This document shows, in pieces, positions 35,109 through 43,653 of a stretch of DNA of 64,000 nt; within the stretch, counting starts at the first letter, position 1; every line of letters starts with the position of its first letter. Below the pieces are notes generated by a model. That model had not been told where the DNA came from, ran no database searches, and saw only the letters and a program-made list of their open reading frames with translations. The position numbers and the translations under genes were made by a program. Origin of the DNA: Clostridium akagii DSM 12554 (GTDB taxonomy: Bacteria > Bacillota > Clostridia > Clostridiales > Clostridiaceae); contig NZ_JMLK01000006.1 in assembly GCF_000686725.1 (NCBI RefSeq), forward strand, positions 248,001-312,000, read 5' to 3'.

Positions 35109-35360
35109 TTATTTATCATTGTATATCCACCAATTAGTTGATGGCATAAATAAAATATAACCGTAAGACTTTTTATGTTTAGTCTTACGGTTATATGAGC
35201 CTTTACCCTTACCAGCCTTACTTATATATATACCCCTGCCAATTTCACTAGTAGTAAATTTTCTACATGCAAAAGGGTCTATACTAATAGTGAATGAAAT
35301 TGTTTTTGATTTATTTTTTGGTTTTGTTGTTGGCTCTGATTTTTTATAATTCTTACTCAT
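35109..35360 (-). CDS. Unknown small basic protein convergent with the RRNPP pair
   Basis: 83 residues. On the minus strand an AGGAGGAG sequence precedes the start by about 10 nt. Lys/Thr-rich N-terminus (KKSEPTTKPKNKSKT), a middle with a single Cys (DPFACRKFTT), a Gly/Lys-rich segment and an aromatic end (STNWWIYNDK). No signal peptide. A perfect 15-bp inverted repeat lies inside the coding part (35157-35194). Possibly the target of the adjacent regulator or a secreted/antimicrobial peptide precursor, but nothing shows this directly. Confidence 0.5.
   Translation of the reverse strand: MSKNYKKSEPTTKPKNKSKTISFTISIDPFACRKFTTSEIGRGIYISKAGKGKGSYNRKTKHKKSYGYILFMPSTNWWIYNDK
35157..35194. repeat. 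Perfect inverted repeat within the small minus-strand gene
   Basis: ATAACCGTAAGACT and AGTCTTACGGTTAT (15-bp arms with flanking T/A) separated by a 10-nt AT-rich loop. On the minus strand it is followed by ATTTTATTT, so it could stop transcription inside the reading frame. Confidence 0.6.
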
Positions 35361-35618
35361 GATTTAATTTCTCCTCCTAATTATTTTAAATTATAATAAT
35401 ACAATTATATATTATTATAATTTGAAGTCAATAAAAAGTTTTAAAATTAAAAATGTACGTAATCTTAAAATCTTGAATGAAAATAATAGTAATCTATGCT
35501 ACAAATGATGAATAAATTGTCTTATTGTTTTGATAAAATGTAGAGTTTTCAAAAATATGATAAAAAAAAGAGGATATTTTATCACACGTATAGAATATAG
35601 ATTATGAGGTGAAAGTAC

Positions 35619-35810
35619 ATGAAAATTAGCGAAAATTGTAAAAATTGTGGAAGCGTTAAACTTAAACACCAAGATCAATCATATTGTGTGTTTAAAGTGA
35701 ATATGAGCGAAACAATTATAATTAGAGATGAACAGGATAATTGCATTATTTTAGATAAAGATAATGATGAGTACAAATCAGTTTTAGCAGAATTTGTTCT
35801 TACTAGATAA
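35619..35810 (+). CDS. Unknown 63-residue Cys-containing protein
   Basis: Starts ATG 35619 with GAGGTGAAAG upstream. MKISENCKNCGSVKLKHQDQSYC carries C-x2-C and a further Cys, which may bind metal, then an acidic beta-rich tail. Not recognised. A strong bidirectional terminator follows at 35884. Confidence 0.55.
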   Translation: MKISENCKNCGSVKLKHQDQSYCVFKVNMSETIIIRDEQDNCIILDKDNDEYKSVLAEFVLTR

Positions 35811-35883
35811 AATAGAGTTTAGAGAGATCTGAACCTTTTTTCTTTGTTAAAAATCGTAAAAAAATTGCAGGAAATTTTGAAAT

Positions 35884-35918
35884 AAAAAGGATTTGGATTA
35901 ATATCCAAATCCTTTTTA
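35884..35918. terminator. Bidirectional terminator
   Basis: AAAAAGGATTTGGAT and ATCCAAATCCTTTTT form a perfect 15-bp stem with a TAAT loop, and A and T tails on either side. Confidence 0.85.
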
Positions 35919-36030
35919 ACATATATAAAATCAGCAGGTAAAAAAGTAAAAACCAAGATATATAAGGAATTATATTGTTATTTTCACAAGGTTTTAACAA
36001 GGTAATGTTTAGTTTATAATAAATAAGTGG

Positions 36031-36075
36031 TATAATATATTTTAGATTGTAGGTAATGAAAAACTACAATCTAAA
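36031..36075 (+). promoter_or_regulatory. -10 box and long inverted repeat in the nlpC/p60 leader
   Basis: TATAAT at 36031 is followed by TTTAGATTGTAG (36041-36052) and its perfect inverse CTACAATCTAAA (36064-36075). The repeat starts near the expected transcript start and may be an mRNA-stabilising hairpin or an operator. Confidence 0.5.
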
Positions 36076-36098
36076 AATATAGACAGGGGGAGTGCAGG

Positions 36099-37313
36099 TT
36101 GCATAAAAACATATTAGCTAGCGCTTTGGTAATTGGATTGGTTCTTACGATGAGCTCACAGGTTTTTGGTGATCCTTTAAATGATCAATTAAATTCAGCA
36201 AAAAGTCAGTACAATCAAAATCAAAGTAGCCTTAGTGCTGCACAAAAGAAAGCAAGTCAATTAGAGGCTGATATTCAGAAAATAGATGACCAAATTGAAA
36301 AAAACATGTCTCAAATTGATACTTTAAATGGTAAAATAGATACTACACAAAAAAATATGGTTGAAACACAAAAAAATATTCAGGATTCCGAAGATAAAAT
36401 AAAATCTGAAAAAGAACTTTATAATCAAAGAATTAAGGCCATGTACGTGGATGGGGCACAAGGATACATAAATGTTTTGTTTGATTCAAAAAATTTAAGT
36501 GATTTTTTATCAAAAACAGAAATAATAGAGAAGGTAACTCAAGCTGATAATGTATTAATAAATGGATTAAGGCAAGAGGAACAGGATCTTCAAAATAAGA
36601 AAGACAAGCTATCAGAAGATAAAAAAAATCTTACTGCATTACAGGACGATAGCAATAAAAAACTTGCCGATTCCAATCAAAAGAAGGCTATAGAAGCTCC
36701 AATGATTGCGGAGTCTCAAGGAGAAGTAGCACAATATACTACAGCAACTGCAAGTCAAAAAGCAGAGATTGATGCAATAAATAATAAAATAAGTACAGCC
36801 AAAACTGTAGCAGAAGCAGCAGCTGCAAAAGCAGCTGTTGTTGCGGCAAATAATGTACAAGCATCTACATCTAATAATAGTAGTGCAAGTGACAAACATT
36901 CCTCAGCATCAGTAACACCGGCACAAGTACATAATCCAACACCTCCAGTAGTACATGGAGGAGATATAATAAGTTTTGTAGAAAGTTTTATTGGTGTACC
37001 TTATGTTTGGGGAGGAGAGTCTCCTAGCGGATTTGATTGTTCAGGTTTGACCCAGTATGCATATGCACACATTGGTGTTAATATACCTAGGACAAGCGAA
37101 GAGCAATTTAATATTGGAACATCAGTAAGCGTATCAAATCTTCAACCTGGAGATTTGCTGTTTTTCGAAAAGGAGTCAGATGGACCGGCACACGTGGGAA
37201 TGTATGTAGGTAATGGATTAATGATTCAGGCACCTCATACTGGAGCAAATGTATATGTTAGTGCACTTTCCAATATGATGTCTACTTTTTGTGGAGCAAG
37301 AAGAGTAAATTAA
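36099..37313 (+). CDS. Secreted NlpC/P60 peptidoglycan endopeptidase with coiled coil
   Basis: 404 residues from TTG 36099 (GGGGGAG upstream). A signal peptide (to about residue 25, SSQVFG/DP) and a long coiled coil (30-230) resembling PcsB/CwlO N-domains, an Ala/Ser-rich linker, then an NlpC/P60 domain: VPYVWGGESPSGFDCSGLTQY (catalytic Cys), GDLLFFEK..HVGMYVGNG (His) and a final polar residue region. Cleaves stem peptides in the wall. The coiled coil suggests control by FtsEX, as for CwlO/PcsB, though no ftsEX is nearby. Confidence 0.9.
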   Translation: MHKNILASALVIGLVLTMSSQVFGDPLNDQLNSAKSQYNQNQSSLSAAQKKASQLEADIQKIDDQIEKNMSQIDTLNGKIDTTQKNMVETQKNIQDSEDKIKSEKELYNQRIKAMYVDGAQGYINVLFDSKNLSDFLSKTEIIEKVTQADNVLINGLRQEEQDLQNKKDKLSEDKKNLTALQDDSNKKLADSNQKKAIEAPMIAESQGEVAQYTTATASQKAEIDAINNKISTAKTVAEAAAAKAAVVAANNVQASTSNNSSASDKHSSASVTPAQVHNPTPPVVHGGDIISFVESFIGVPYVWGGESPSGFDCSGLTQYAYAHIGVNIPRTSEEQFNIGTSVSVSNLQPGDLLFFEKESDGPAHVGMYVGNGLMIQAPHTGANVYVSALSNMMSTFCGARRVN

Positions 37314-37332
37314 AATATAGCATAATATAAAA

Positions 37333-37370
37333 GGACTTTACTAATAAATTTAGTGAAGTTATTTTGTTAT
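37333..37370 (+). terminator. Terminator after the nlpC/p60 gene
   Basis: ACTTTACTAA and TTTAGTGAAGT form an imperfect stem followed by TATTTTGTT. Confidence 0.55.
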
Positions 37371-37479
37371 ATTTGACAATTATAGTACTACAGCTTAAAA
37401 TTAAATTGAAACTTGGATTTTAGTATATAAGTAGCGCTAGTATGAATATTTATTGTTCATAAGCTAGGAGGGATTTATT

Positions 37480-37998
37480 ATGAATTTTGGAGAAGAAACA
37501 GTTAGTAAGAAAAAGATATATGAAGGTAAAGTGATAAATCTATATTTACATAAGGTTAGGCTTCAAGACGGTAACTTAGCGGATAGGGAAGTTATAAATC
37601 ATCCTGGTGGAGTTGCGATTTTGGCATATAAAGATAGTGAAACAATTTTAATGGTGGAACAATATAGAAAACCCATAGAAAAAGTTTTATTGGAGCTCCC
37701 AGCAGGAAAATTAGAAAAAAATGAAGATACTAAAGAGTGTGGTCTTAGAGAATTGGAAGAGGAAACTGGATATAAAGCTAAGTCTTTTGAATATTTAGGT
37801 AAAATAGTTTCGTCACCAGGTTTTTGTAATGAGTATATATATTTATATAAAGCTGAAAATCTTTATGATGGTATAATTGGTGGGGATGAAGATGAATTTC
37901 TGAATGTTAGAGAAATTAAAATTAATCATGTGAAAGAAATGATAAAAACAGGGCAGATAATTGATGCAAAAACTATTAGTTGCTTTATGTATTTATAA
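37480..37998 (+). CDS. nudF: ADP-ribose pyrophosphatase (Nudix)
   Basis: 172 residues. The Nudix box is GKLEKNEDTKECGLRELEEETGYKA (G-x5-E-x7-REUxEExGU). Upstream EVINHPGGVAILAYKD and EQYRKPIEKVLLELPAG are typical of ADP-ribose hydrolases. It makes AMP and ribose-5-phosphate. It heads the nudF-spoIIM-xerD-punA-dacF block, whose order matches Bacillus. AGGAGGG ribosome-binding site. Confidence 0.93.
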   Translation: MNFGEETVSKKKIYEGKVINLYLHKVRLQDGNLADREVINHPGGVAILAYKDSETILMVEQYRKPIEKVLLELPAGKLEKNEDTKECGLRELEEETGYKAKSFEYLGKIVSSPGFCNEYIYLYKAENLYDGIIGGDEDEFLNVREIKINHVKEMIKTGQIIDAKTISCFMYL

Positions 37999-38068
37999 TT
38001 TGTAATAATGCTCTCTTATTAATCATAAACTTTTATAAACATTGATTAACTAGGGAGGAATGGTAGAA

Positions 38069-38695
38069 ATGAAATTTGAAGTATTCAAAAACTCTACGAT
38101 TAGGCATTTTCACAATAATTTATGGTTATATGTTCTCAGTTCAGTTTGTATGTGTACAGGCGTAGTGCTAGGGGTTTATACTGTAAAGTATATGAGTAGT
38201 TTTGAAAGAAACGATCTTTTAGGTTATTTAACTTCTTTTGCAAAAAACGATGGTTTAAAAAGTATTAACTATAATCAAGTGTTATTAGAGTCAATAAAAA
38301 ATAATATACCGCTTATAGCTATAGTTTGGTTTTTAGGACTAACTATGATTGGTATACCTATAATTTTAGTTATTGATGCACTCAAAGGTTTTACTGTAGG
38401 GTTTACTGTTACTTTTTTTGTAAATGGTCTAGGAATTAAAGGTGTATGGATGGCCCTGCTTTCTATAATTCCACAAAATATTATTTATATTCCTTGTATT
38501 ATGATTACCTCAGTTTTGGCCATGGAATTTTCATTTATGCTAATTAGGGATAATGTAAAAAAGAACTGGACTAAAAATGTATCGTCAAAAATATTTTCAT
38601 ATACTCTTGTATTTGTGATGCTAAGCGTTTTAATGTTTACAGGATTTTTCTTTGAAACTTATCTCACACCTAGCATAATTAGAGCAATGTCATAG
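38069..38695 (+). CDS. spoIIM: Stage II sporulation protein M
   Basis: 208 residues from ATG 38069, chosen because GGGAGG lies too close to the ATG at 38060. About five membrane helices, with LKGFTVGFTVTFFVNGLGIKGVWMALLSIIPQNIIYIPC as the conserved SpoIIM core. It belongs to the DMP peptidoglycan-degrading complex that drives septal thinning and engulfment with SpoIID and SpoIIP. Confidence 0.94.
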   Translation: MKFEVFKNSTIRHFHNNLWLYVLSSVCMCTGVVLGVYTVKYMSSFERNDLLGYLTSFAKNDGLKSINYNQVLLESIKNNIPLIAIVWFLGLTMIGIPIILVIDALKGFTVGFTVTFFVNGLGIKGVWMALLSIIPQNIIYIPCIMITSVLAMEFSFMLIRDNVKKNWTKNVSSKIFSYTLVFVMLSVLMFTGFFFETYLTPSIIRAMS

Positions 38696-38712
38696 GAGGT
38701 TCAAAATAAGTT

Positions 38713-38943
38713 TTGATTAAAAACACTGATACATATAAGGTTTTATTATTGTTTATAAAGTGTGTTTTAATTCTTGTTTTTTGGGGGCTTATATTTCCAA
38801 GATTAATTGATTACGCTATTGATATTTCTATTGGCAAATCAAGATTTCATAACAATAGTATTTTAGTATATAATATATATAGCAGTAACAAACATATTAT
38901 TTATAATTTCATTTATTTATTTAAATTGACAATCTGTCAATAG
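38713..38943 (+). CDS. Small membrane protein in the YqzK (DUF4227) position
   Basis: 76 residues from TTG 38713 (AGGAGG upstream). One clear membrane helix (YKVLLLFIKCVLILVFWGLIF) near the N-terminus, then a polar segment and a second hydrophobic end. Bacillus has yqzK between spoIIM and fur/xerD; the same slot and a similar first helix suggest a DUF4227-like protein. The similarity is weak and the C-terminus is atypical. Confidence 0.5.
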   Translation: MIKNTDTYKVLLLFIKCVLILVFWGLIFPRLIDYAIDISIGKSRFHNNSILVYNIYSSNKHIIYNFIYLFKLTICQ

Positions 38944-38960
38944 ATAGCTAGGAGAGTTTT

Positions 38961-39839
38961 ATGGATGGTTTATTGGAAAATTATTTTAAGGACATTAAGA
39001 AGAAAAAATTAAGTAAAAATACATTGGATGCTTACGAAAGAGACATGGAGAGATTTGAAAAATTCGTAAAGGAAAGGAACGAGAACATTGAAGAAATAGA
39101 TTCAGTGACCATGATGTCATATGCACAACAAATGATAAAAAATGGTAAAGCTAATTCTTCAATTACACGGAATATTGTTTCTATCCGCAATTTTTATAAA
39201 TATTTAGTGAATTCAGGAAGGATTGATAGAAATCCAGTTGAAAATTATCAATTACCTAAAGTGAAAAGAAGTTTACCAACTATTTTAAAAATAGACGAGG
39301 TTGATCAATTACTAGATATGCCAGATGTTGCAACAAATAAAGGAATACGAGACAAATCAATGCTAGAATTAATGTATGCAACAGGTATGAAAGTAACAGA
39401 GCTTATGAGTATAGTCATTTACGATGTGGATTTAAAGCTTTCTTACATAAAATGTAAGGGCATGAAGGATAAAGAAAGAATTATACCCTTTGGTTCTTAC
39501 GCATTAAAGTGGATAAATGAGTATCTAAAAATTAGATCTGAAATTAATGTGAATAACCTAGATTATTTATATGTAAATCTTCAAGGAGATAAAATGACAA
39601 GACAAGGATTTTGGAAAATCGTAAAAAAGTATGCAGAAGAATCTAATATAAATAAAACAATTAATTCATATACCTTAAGGCATTCTTTTGCTGTGCATCT
39701 TTTGCAAAATGGAGCGGATATTAAAACAATTCAGGAACTACTAGGGCATACGAATTTAACAACTACCCAAATTTATGCAGGTATATCTAAAAAAAGTAAA
39801 GTGGCTGAGATTTATAAAAAGTACCATCCTAGGGCATAA
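38961..39839 (+). CDS. xerD: Tyrosine recombinase XerD-like, with altered catalytic residues
   Basis: 292 residues with an intact core-binding N-domain and catalytic domain. Expected motifs: [12 protein letters not shown] (normally GLRVSEL, catalytic Arg replaced by Lys), [13 protein letters not shown] (Lys kept), [14 protein letters not shown] (normally H-x-x-R; His is Tyr, Arg kept), [13 protein letters not shown] (His and nucleophile Tyr kept). XerD with XerC resolves chromosome dimers at dif. The Lys substitution is a single-base change (AGA to AAA) in an essential position, so activity may be reduced or lost. Its locus is that of Bacillus ripX/xerD. Confidence 0.85.
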   Translation: MDGLLENYFKDIKKKKLSKNTLDAYERDMERFEKFVKERNENIEEIDSVTMMSYAQQMIKNGKANSSITRNIVSIRNFYKYLVNSGRIDRNPVENYQLPKVKRSLPTILKIDEVDQLLDMPDVATNKGIRDKSMLELMYATGMKVTELMSIVIYDVDLKLSYIKCKGMKDKERIIPFGSYALKWINEYLKIRSEINVNNLDYLYVNLQGDKMTRQGFWKIVKKYAEESNINKTINSYTLRHSFAVHLLQNGADIKTIQELLGHTNLTTTQIYAGISKKSKVAEIYKKYHPRA

Positions 39840-39896
39840 GTAATGGTAAAAGTTTAATTAGATATGTTAAGGAAGACAACTAAAGGAGGAATTTTA

Positions 39897-40712
39897 ATGG
39901 AATTAACTAAAATTGTTGAAAGTTATAACTATGTAAAATCAAAGATGAATCAGGTGCCAGAGATAGGTATAATTTTAGGATCTGGTCTAGGCGAATTAGC
40001 AGATCTTCTAGAAGAAAAGATTATTATAAAATATGGTGATGTACCCAATATGCCAACATCAACAGTTAAAGGACATGCAGGACAGTTTGTTAGTGGAAAA
40101 TTACATGGGAAAAATGTAATTATGATGCAAGGAAGATTTCATTATTATGAAGGTAATCCAATGGAATTATTGTCATTACCTGTATATATAATGGAAAAGT
40201 TAGGAGTTAAAAAATTAATTGTAACAAATGCAGCTGGAGGAATTAATACAAGTTTTGTACCTGGAGATCTTATGATAATAAATGATCATATTAATTTTGC
40301 ATTTAATAATCCTCTTATAGGTACTAATGATGAAGAAATTGGAACAAGATTTCCTGATATGTCAAATGCTTATGATAAAGATTTAATTAATATTGCTAAA
40401 GAAGTCTCTAAAGGATATGGAATTGGAGCAAAAGAAGGCGTTTATTTAATGATGACAGGTCCAAACTATGAAACACCTGCAGAAATAAGGATGGCAAGAA
40501 TATTGGGTGGAGATGCTGTTGGTATGTCAACTGTACCGGAAGTTATCGCAGCTGTTCATTGTGGAATTAAGGTTCTAGGAATATCATGTATAACTAATAT
40601 GGCAGCAGGTATTCTTGACAAGCCATTAAATCATATTGAAGTAATGGAAACCTCAAATATGGTTAAAGATAAATTTAAAAAATTTGTTATAAATATAGTT
40701 GCAAAGATGTAA
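39897..40712 (+). CDS. punA: Purine-nucleoside phosphorylase
   Basis: 271 residues from ATG 39897, after AAAGGAGG (an in-frame ATG at 39864 lacks a good site). Motifs: GIILGSGLGELADLLE, VKGHAGQFVSGKLHGK, VTNAAGGIN, and MTGPNYETPAEIRMARILGGDAVGMSTVPEVI. Cleaves purine nucleosides to base and ribose-1-phosphate. In Bacillus deoB/drm precedes it; here it directly follows xerD. Confidence 0.95.
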   Translation: MELTKIVESYNYVKSKMNQVPEIGIILGSGLGELADLLEEKIIIKYGDVPNMPTSTVKGHAGQFVSGKLHGKNVIMMQGRFHYYEGNPMELLSLPVYIMEKLGVKKLIVTNAAGGINTSFVPGDLMIINDHINFAFNNPLIGTNDEEIGTRFPDMSNAYDKDLINIAKEVSKGYGIGAKEGVYLMMTGPNYETPAEIRMARILGGDAVGMSTVPEVIAAVHCGIKVLGISCITNMAAGILDKPLNHIEVMETSNMVKDKFKKFVINIVAKM

Positions 40713-40809
40713 AAAACAAATAATTATTATGATACTTTTTAAATCAGTTAGGACAAACATAAAAAATAAAATATATCCATAAAACTATGGTATATGCAAA
40801 AGTATAAAG

Positions 40810-40838
40810 AAAAAGTGCTAATTAATAGCACTTTTTTT
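40810..40838 (+). terminator. Terminator after punA
   Basis: AAAAAGTGCTA and TAGCACTTTTT form a perfect stem with a T tail. Confidence 0.85.
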
Positions 40839-40966
40839 ACGTTATATTTATATATTTGCTAAATATTAATAGCAAATTATAAGGCTATTTTTGCTTAATT
40901 AGGTGATAATCTTCTGCAAGCTGGGTAAAAATAAGTTTGTAAAATATATTAGAGAAGGTGAGTCAC

Positions 40967-42166
40967 ATGATTAGTAAAAGCAAAGTGTTATGTAATATAT
41001 TGTGTTCATTTTTAATATGTAGCCTTTTTGTTAGTCCATCACCAAAGGCGGCAGAGATTGAAGAGAATAGTAAAAAAGGTGAAGAAACATCCGGAATTAA
41101 TGTGGATGCTAAATCTGCGTTATTAATTGAACCTACATCCGGCAAAATAATTTATGATAAAAACTCCCACCAAAAGTTTGCACCAGCATCAGTAACAAAA
41201 ATAATGACAATGCTAATCACTATGGAAAATATTGATGCTAAAAAAATAAAATTAAGTGATAAAGTTACAATTAGTGAAAATTCCAAGAAAATGGGTGGAA
41301 GTTCCATGATATTAGAAACAGGGGAAATAAGAACTGTAGAGGAACTTTTAAAAGGTATTGCAATTGCATCAGGAAATGATGCGGCGGTAGCTATATCTGA
41401 ATATTTGGGTGGAAGCGAAGAAAATTTTGCTAAAATGATGAATGAAAGGGCAAAAGAACTTGGCATGAAGGATACCCATTTTGTAAACTGTACTGGTCTT
41501 AGTGCAAAAGATCATTATAGTAGTGCTTATGACATTGCGATTATGTCCCAAGAATTGTTAAAACACCCACAAATATTAAAATATTCAGGAACATATATGG
41601 AAACAATAAGTGAGGGTAGAAAGACTCCCATTGGGCTTGTAAATCATAATAAGCTAGTTAGATTTTATAAGGGTTGTGATGGATTAAAAACTGGATTTAC
41701 TGATGAAGCCAAGTATTGCATTTCTGCAACTGCATTAAAGGATGGAGTTAGAATAATAGCTGTAATTATGGGTGCGCCTACGTATAAAGTAAGAAATAGG
41801 GACGCAGGAGCGCTTATGACATATGGCCTTTCAAAGTTTGAAAATAAAAAGGTAGTTGAAAAGGATAATCCTATTGAGAAGGTAAATCTGAATAAAAAAG
41901 GAGATAAATTTTTTTTGGCAAAATCCAGTGGAAATTTAAACTTAATTGTTGAAAAGGGTAGTAATATAAAGGTGGATCGTAAATGTACTTATTTTGAGAA
42001 TAAGCATGGTTTTAAAAAAGATTCTAAAATAGGATTTTGCGAATTTTATCAAGATGGCAAAGTATGTGGTAAGGTTGAACTATATTGCGATAGAGATGTG
42101 AAAAAAGAGGGTATTCTAGAGTATTTTAAATATAATATCGGACGTGTGTTTGATAATGCAATATAA
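40967..42166 (+). CDS. dacF: D-alanyl-D-alanine carboxypeptidase DacF (sporulation type)
   Basis: 399 residues. A signal peptide (to about residue 30, SPSPKA/AE). Penicillin-binding motifs: SVTKIM (SxxK), SGNDAA (SxN) and LKTGFT (KTG). A C-terminal beta domain and an amphipathic end anchor it to the membrane. Trims the terminal D-Ala of cortex/wall peptides. It follows punA as in Bacillus, where spoIIA comes next; here scpA comes next. ATG 40967 chosen over GTG 40958. Confidence 0.92.
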   Translation: MISKSKVLCNILCSFLICSLFVSPSPKAAEIEENSKKGEETSGINVDAKSALLIEPTSGKIIYDKNSHQKFAPASVTKIMTMLITMENIDAKKIKLSDKVTISENSKKMGGSSMILETGEIRTVEELLKGIAIASGNDAAVAISEYLGGSEENFAKMMNERAKELGMKDTHFVNCTGLSAKDHYSSAYDIAIMSQELLKHPQILKYSGTYMETISEGRKTPIGLVNHNKLVRFYKGCDGLKTGFTDEAKYCISATALKDGVRIIAVIMGAPTYKVRNRDAGALMTYGLSKFENKKVVEKDNPIEKVNLNKKGDKFFLAKSSGNLNLIVEKGSNIKVDRKCTYFENKHGFKKDSKIGFCEFYQDGKVCGKVELYCDRDVKKEGILEYFKYNIGRVFDNAI

Positions 42167-42178
42167 ATAATATGTCTT

Positions 42179-42216
42179 TGAGCCTATATATATGTTAAAA
42201 TATATATAGGCTTTTG
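42179..42216 (+). terminator. Terminator after dacF
   Basis: AGCCTATATATAT and ATATATATAGGCT form a 13-bp stem with a short loop and TTTT. Confidence 0.8.
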
Positions 42217-42246
42217 CTAATTATAAATAGCTTTAGGAGAGATTTT

Positions 42247-43005
42247 ATGCCGCTAAATATTAAAATAGAAAATTTTGAAGGACCATTTGATTTATTGTTG
42301 CATCTAATTAAGAAAAATAAAATGGATATATATGATATAAAGATATATGATATTACATCTCAATATTTAGAACATATAAAGGTTATGAAAAAATTTGATT
42401 TAGAAGTTGCTTCTGAATTTATTGTAATAGCAGCAAACTTAGTGGAAATTAAATCAAAACTTTTGTTACCAAAAAGCAAAAATGAAAGTGAGGATGAAGA
42501 AGAAAAGGATCCAAGACTTGAGCTTGTATCTAAACTTTTAGAGTATAAGAAGTATAAACAGGTATCTGGTTTTCTAAAGGCAAGGGAAACAGATGCAGGG
42601 GTGGTATATACAAAAAAACCTGAAATTATAGATGATTCAAACGAAAATAAAAATTTTGCTCTAGATTTGATAAAGGGAATTACCATGATAGATTTATTCA
42701 TTTTATACGATAAAATTATGAATAGATTTATAAGCAAAACCAATACGGAAAATGTTATATCAAAACAAATTTCTATTGATAAATTTAGGGTTGAAGATAA
42801 GATGGAAGAATTATTATTTTATTTTAATTCAAAGGATAGAATGTATTTTTCAAAAATAAAAAATCAGTGCGAAAACAAGATAGAGGTAGTGGTAACATTT
42901 TTGGCTTTGTTAGAGCTTATAAAATTAAGAGATGTTAAAGTAATTCAACAATTAAATTTTAGGGAAATTTTTATAGAAAGGATTTTTAAGGATGGGGAAA
43001 ATTAA
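42247..43005 (+). CDS. scpA: Segregation and condensation protein A
   Basis: 252 residues from ATG 42247 (AGGAGAG upstream). IENFEGPFDLLLHLIKKNKMDIYDIKIYDITSQYLEHI is the kleisin N-terminal signature; the C-terminal winged helix (VVVTFLALLELIKLRDVKVIQQ) binds the Smc head. With ScpB and Smc it forms condensin. Overlaps scpB by 14 nt. Confidence 0.96.
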   Translation: MPLNIKIENFEGPFDLLLHLIKKNKMDIYDIKIYDITSQYLEHIKVMKKFDLEVASEFIVIAANLVEIKSKLLLPKSKNESEDEEEKDPRLELVSKLLEYKKYKQVSGFLKARETDAGVVYTKKPEIIDDSNENKNFALDLIKGITMIDLFILYDKIMNRFISKTNTENVISKQISIDKFRVEDKMEELLFYFNSKDRMYFSKIKNQCENKIEVVVTFLALLELIKLRDVKVIQQLNFREIFIERIFKDGEN

Positions 43006-43588
43006 TGCAAGACAATTTGAGCAAAAAGAAGTTATTAGCAAATTGAAATATTTTTCAATAATTGAATCATTATTATATGTAAGTGGTGAACCATTAAAGA
43101 TTAAAAACATTGCATCAATAATAAACATGGAACTTGATTATACCAGTGATTTGTTAAGTGAGATGACACTTACATATGTAAATGAAGGAAGAGGAATTAA
43201 GTTAATTTGTATTAATGACGAATACCAATTTGTAACAAAATCAGAGAATAGTAGCTACATACAAAAAATATTAAGGACAAACAATAGGCAATCTTTATCA
43301 CAAGCAGCGTTAGAATCTTTAGCCATAATAACATATAAACAACCAGTTACAAGGATTCAAATTGATGAAATACGGGGAGTGAAATCTGATAGCGCAATTC
43401 TAACCTTGCAGGAAAAAAATTTAATAAAGGAAAGTGGCAGGCTAGAAGCACCAGGAAGACCTATATTGTATAGTACTACGGAAGAATTTTTAAGGTATTT
43501 TGATTTAAGCAATTTAGGTGATCTACCAGAGTTAGATAATATTTTAAATGAAATGGAAGATAACAAGGAGAAGGCTTCAGATAATTAA
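42992..43588 (+). CDS. scpB: Segregation and condensation protein B
   Basis: 198 residues with two winged-helix domains. Typical: SIIESLLYVSGEPLKIKNIASI and QAALESLAIITYKQPVTRIQIDEIRGVKSD..LIKESGRLEAPGRPILYSTTEEFL. Dimerises and binds ScpA. The start lies inside scpA with GGAAAGG-type sequence upstream. Confidence 0.96.
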   Translation: MGKINARQFEQKEVISKLKYFSIIESLLYVSGEPLKIKNIASIINMELDYTSDLLSEMTLTYVNEGRGIKLICINDEYQFVTKSENSSYIQKILRTNNRQSLSQAALESLAIITYKQPVTRIQIDEIRGVKSDSAILTLQEKNLIKESGRLEAPGRPILYSTTEEFLRYFDLSNLGDLPELDNILNEMEDNKEKASDN

Positions 43589-43589
43589 T

Positions 43590-43647
43590 AAAAAAAGGTA
43601 TGACATTGAAAATAACAAAATATATTTCAGTGGCACACCTTTTTTAA
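43590..43647. terminator. Bidirectional terminator between scpB and ytfJ
   Basis: AAAAAAGGTATGACATTGA and TCAGTGGCACACCTTTTTT form an imperfect stem with A and T tails, serving the convergent genes on both sides. Confidence 0.75.
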
Positions 43648-43653
43648 TGATAA

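Noticed and set aside
40739-40966. Possible gene or regulatory RNA between punA and dacF
   Set aside because: Only a terminator and AT-rich sequence are seen; no conserved structure or frame.
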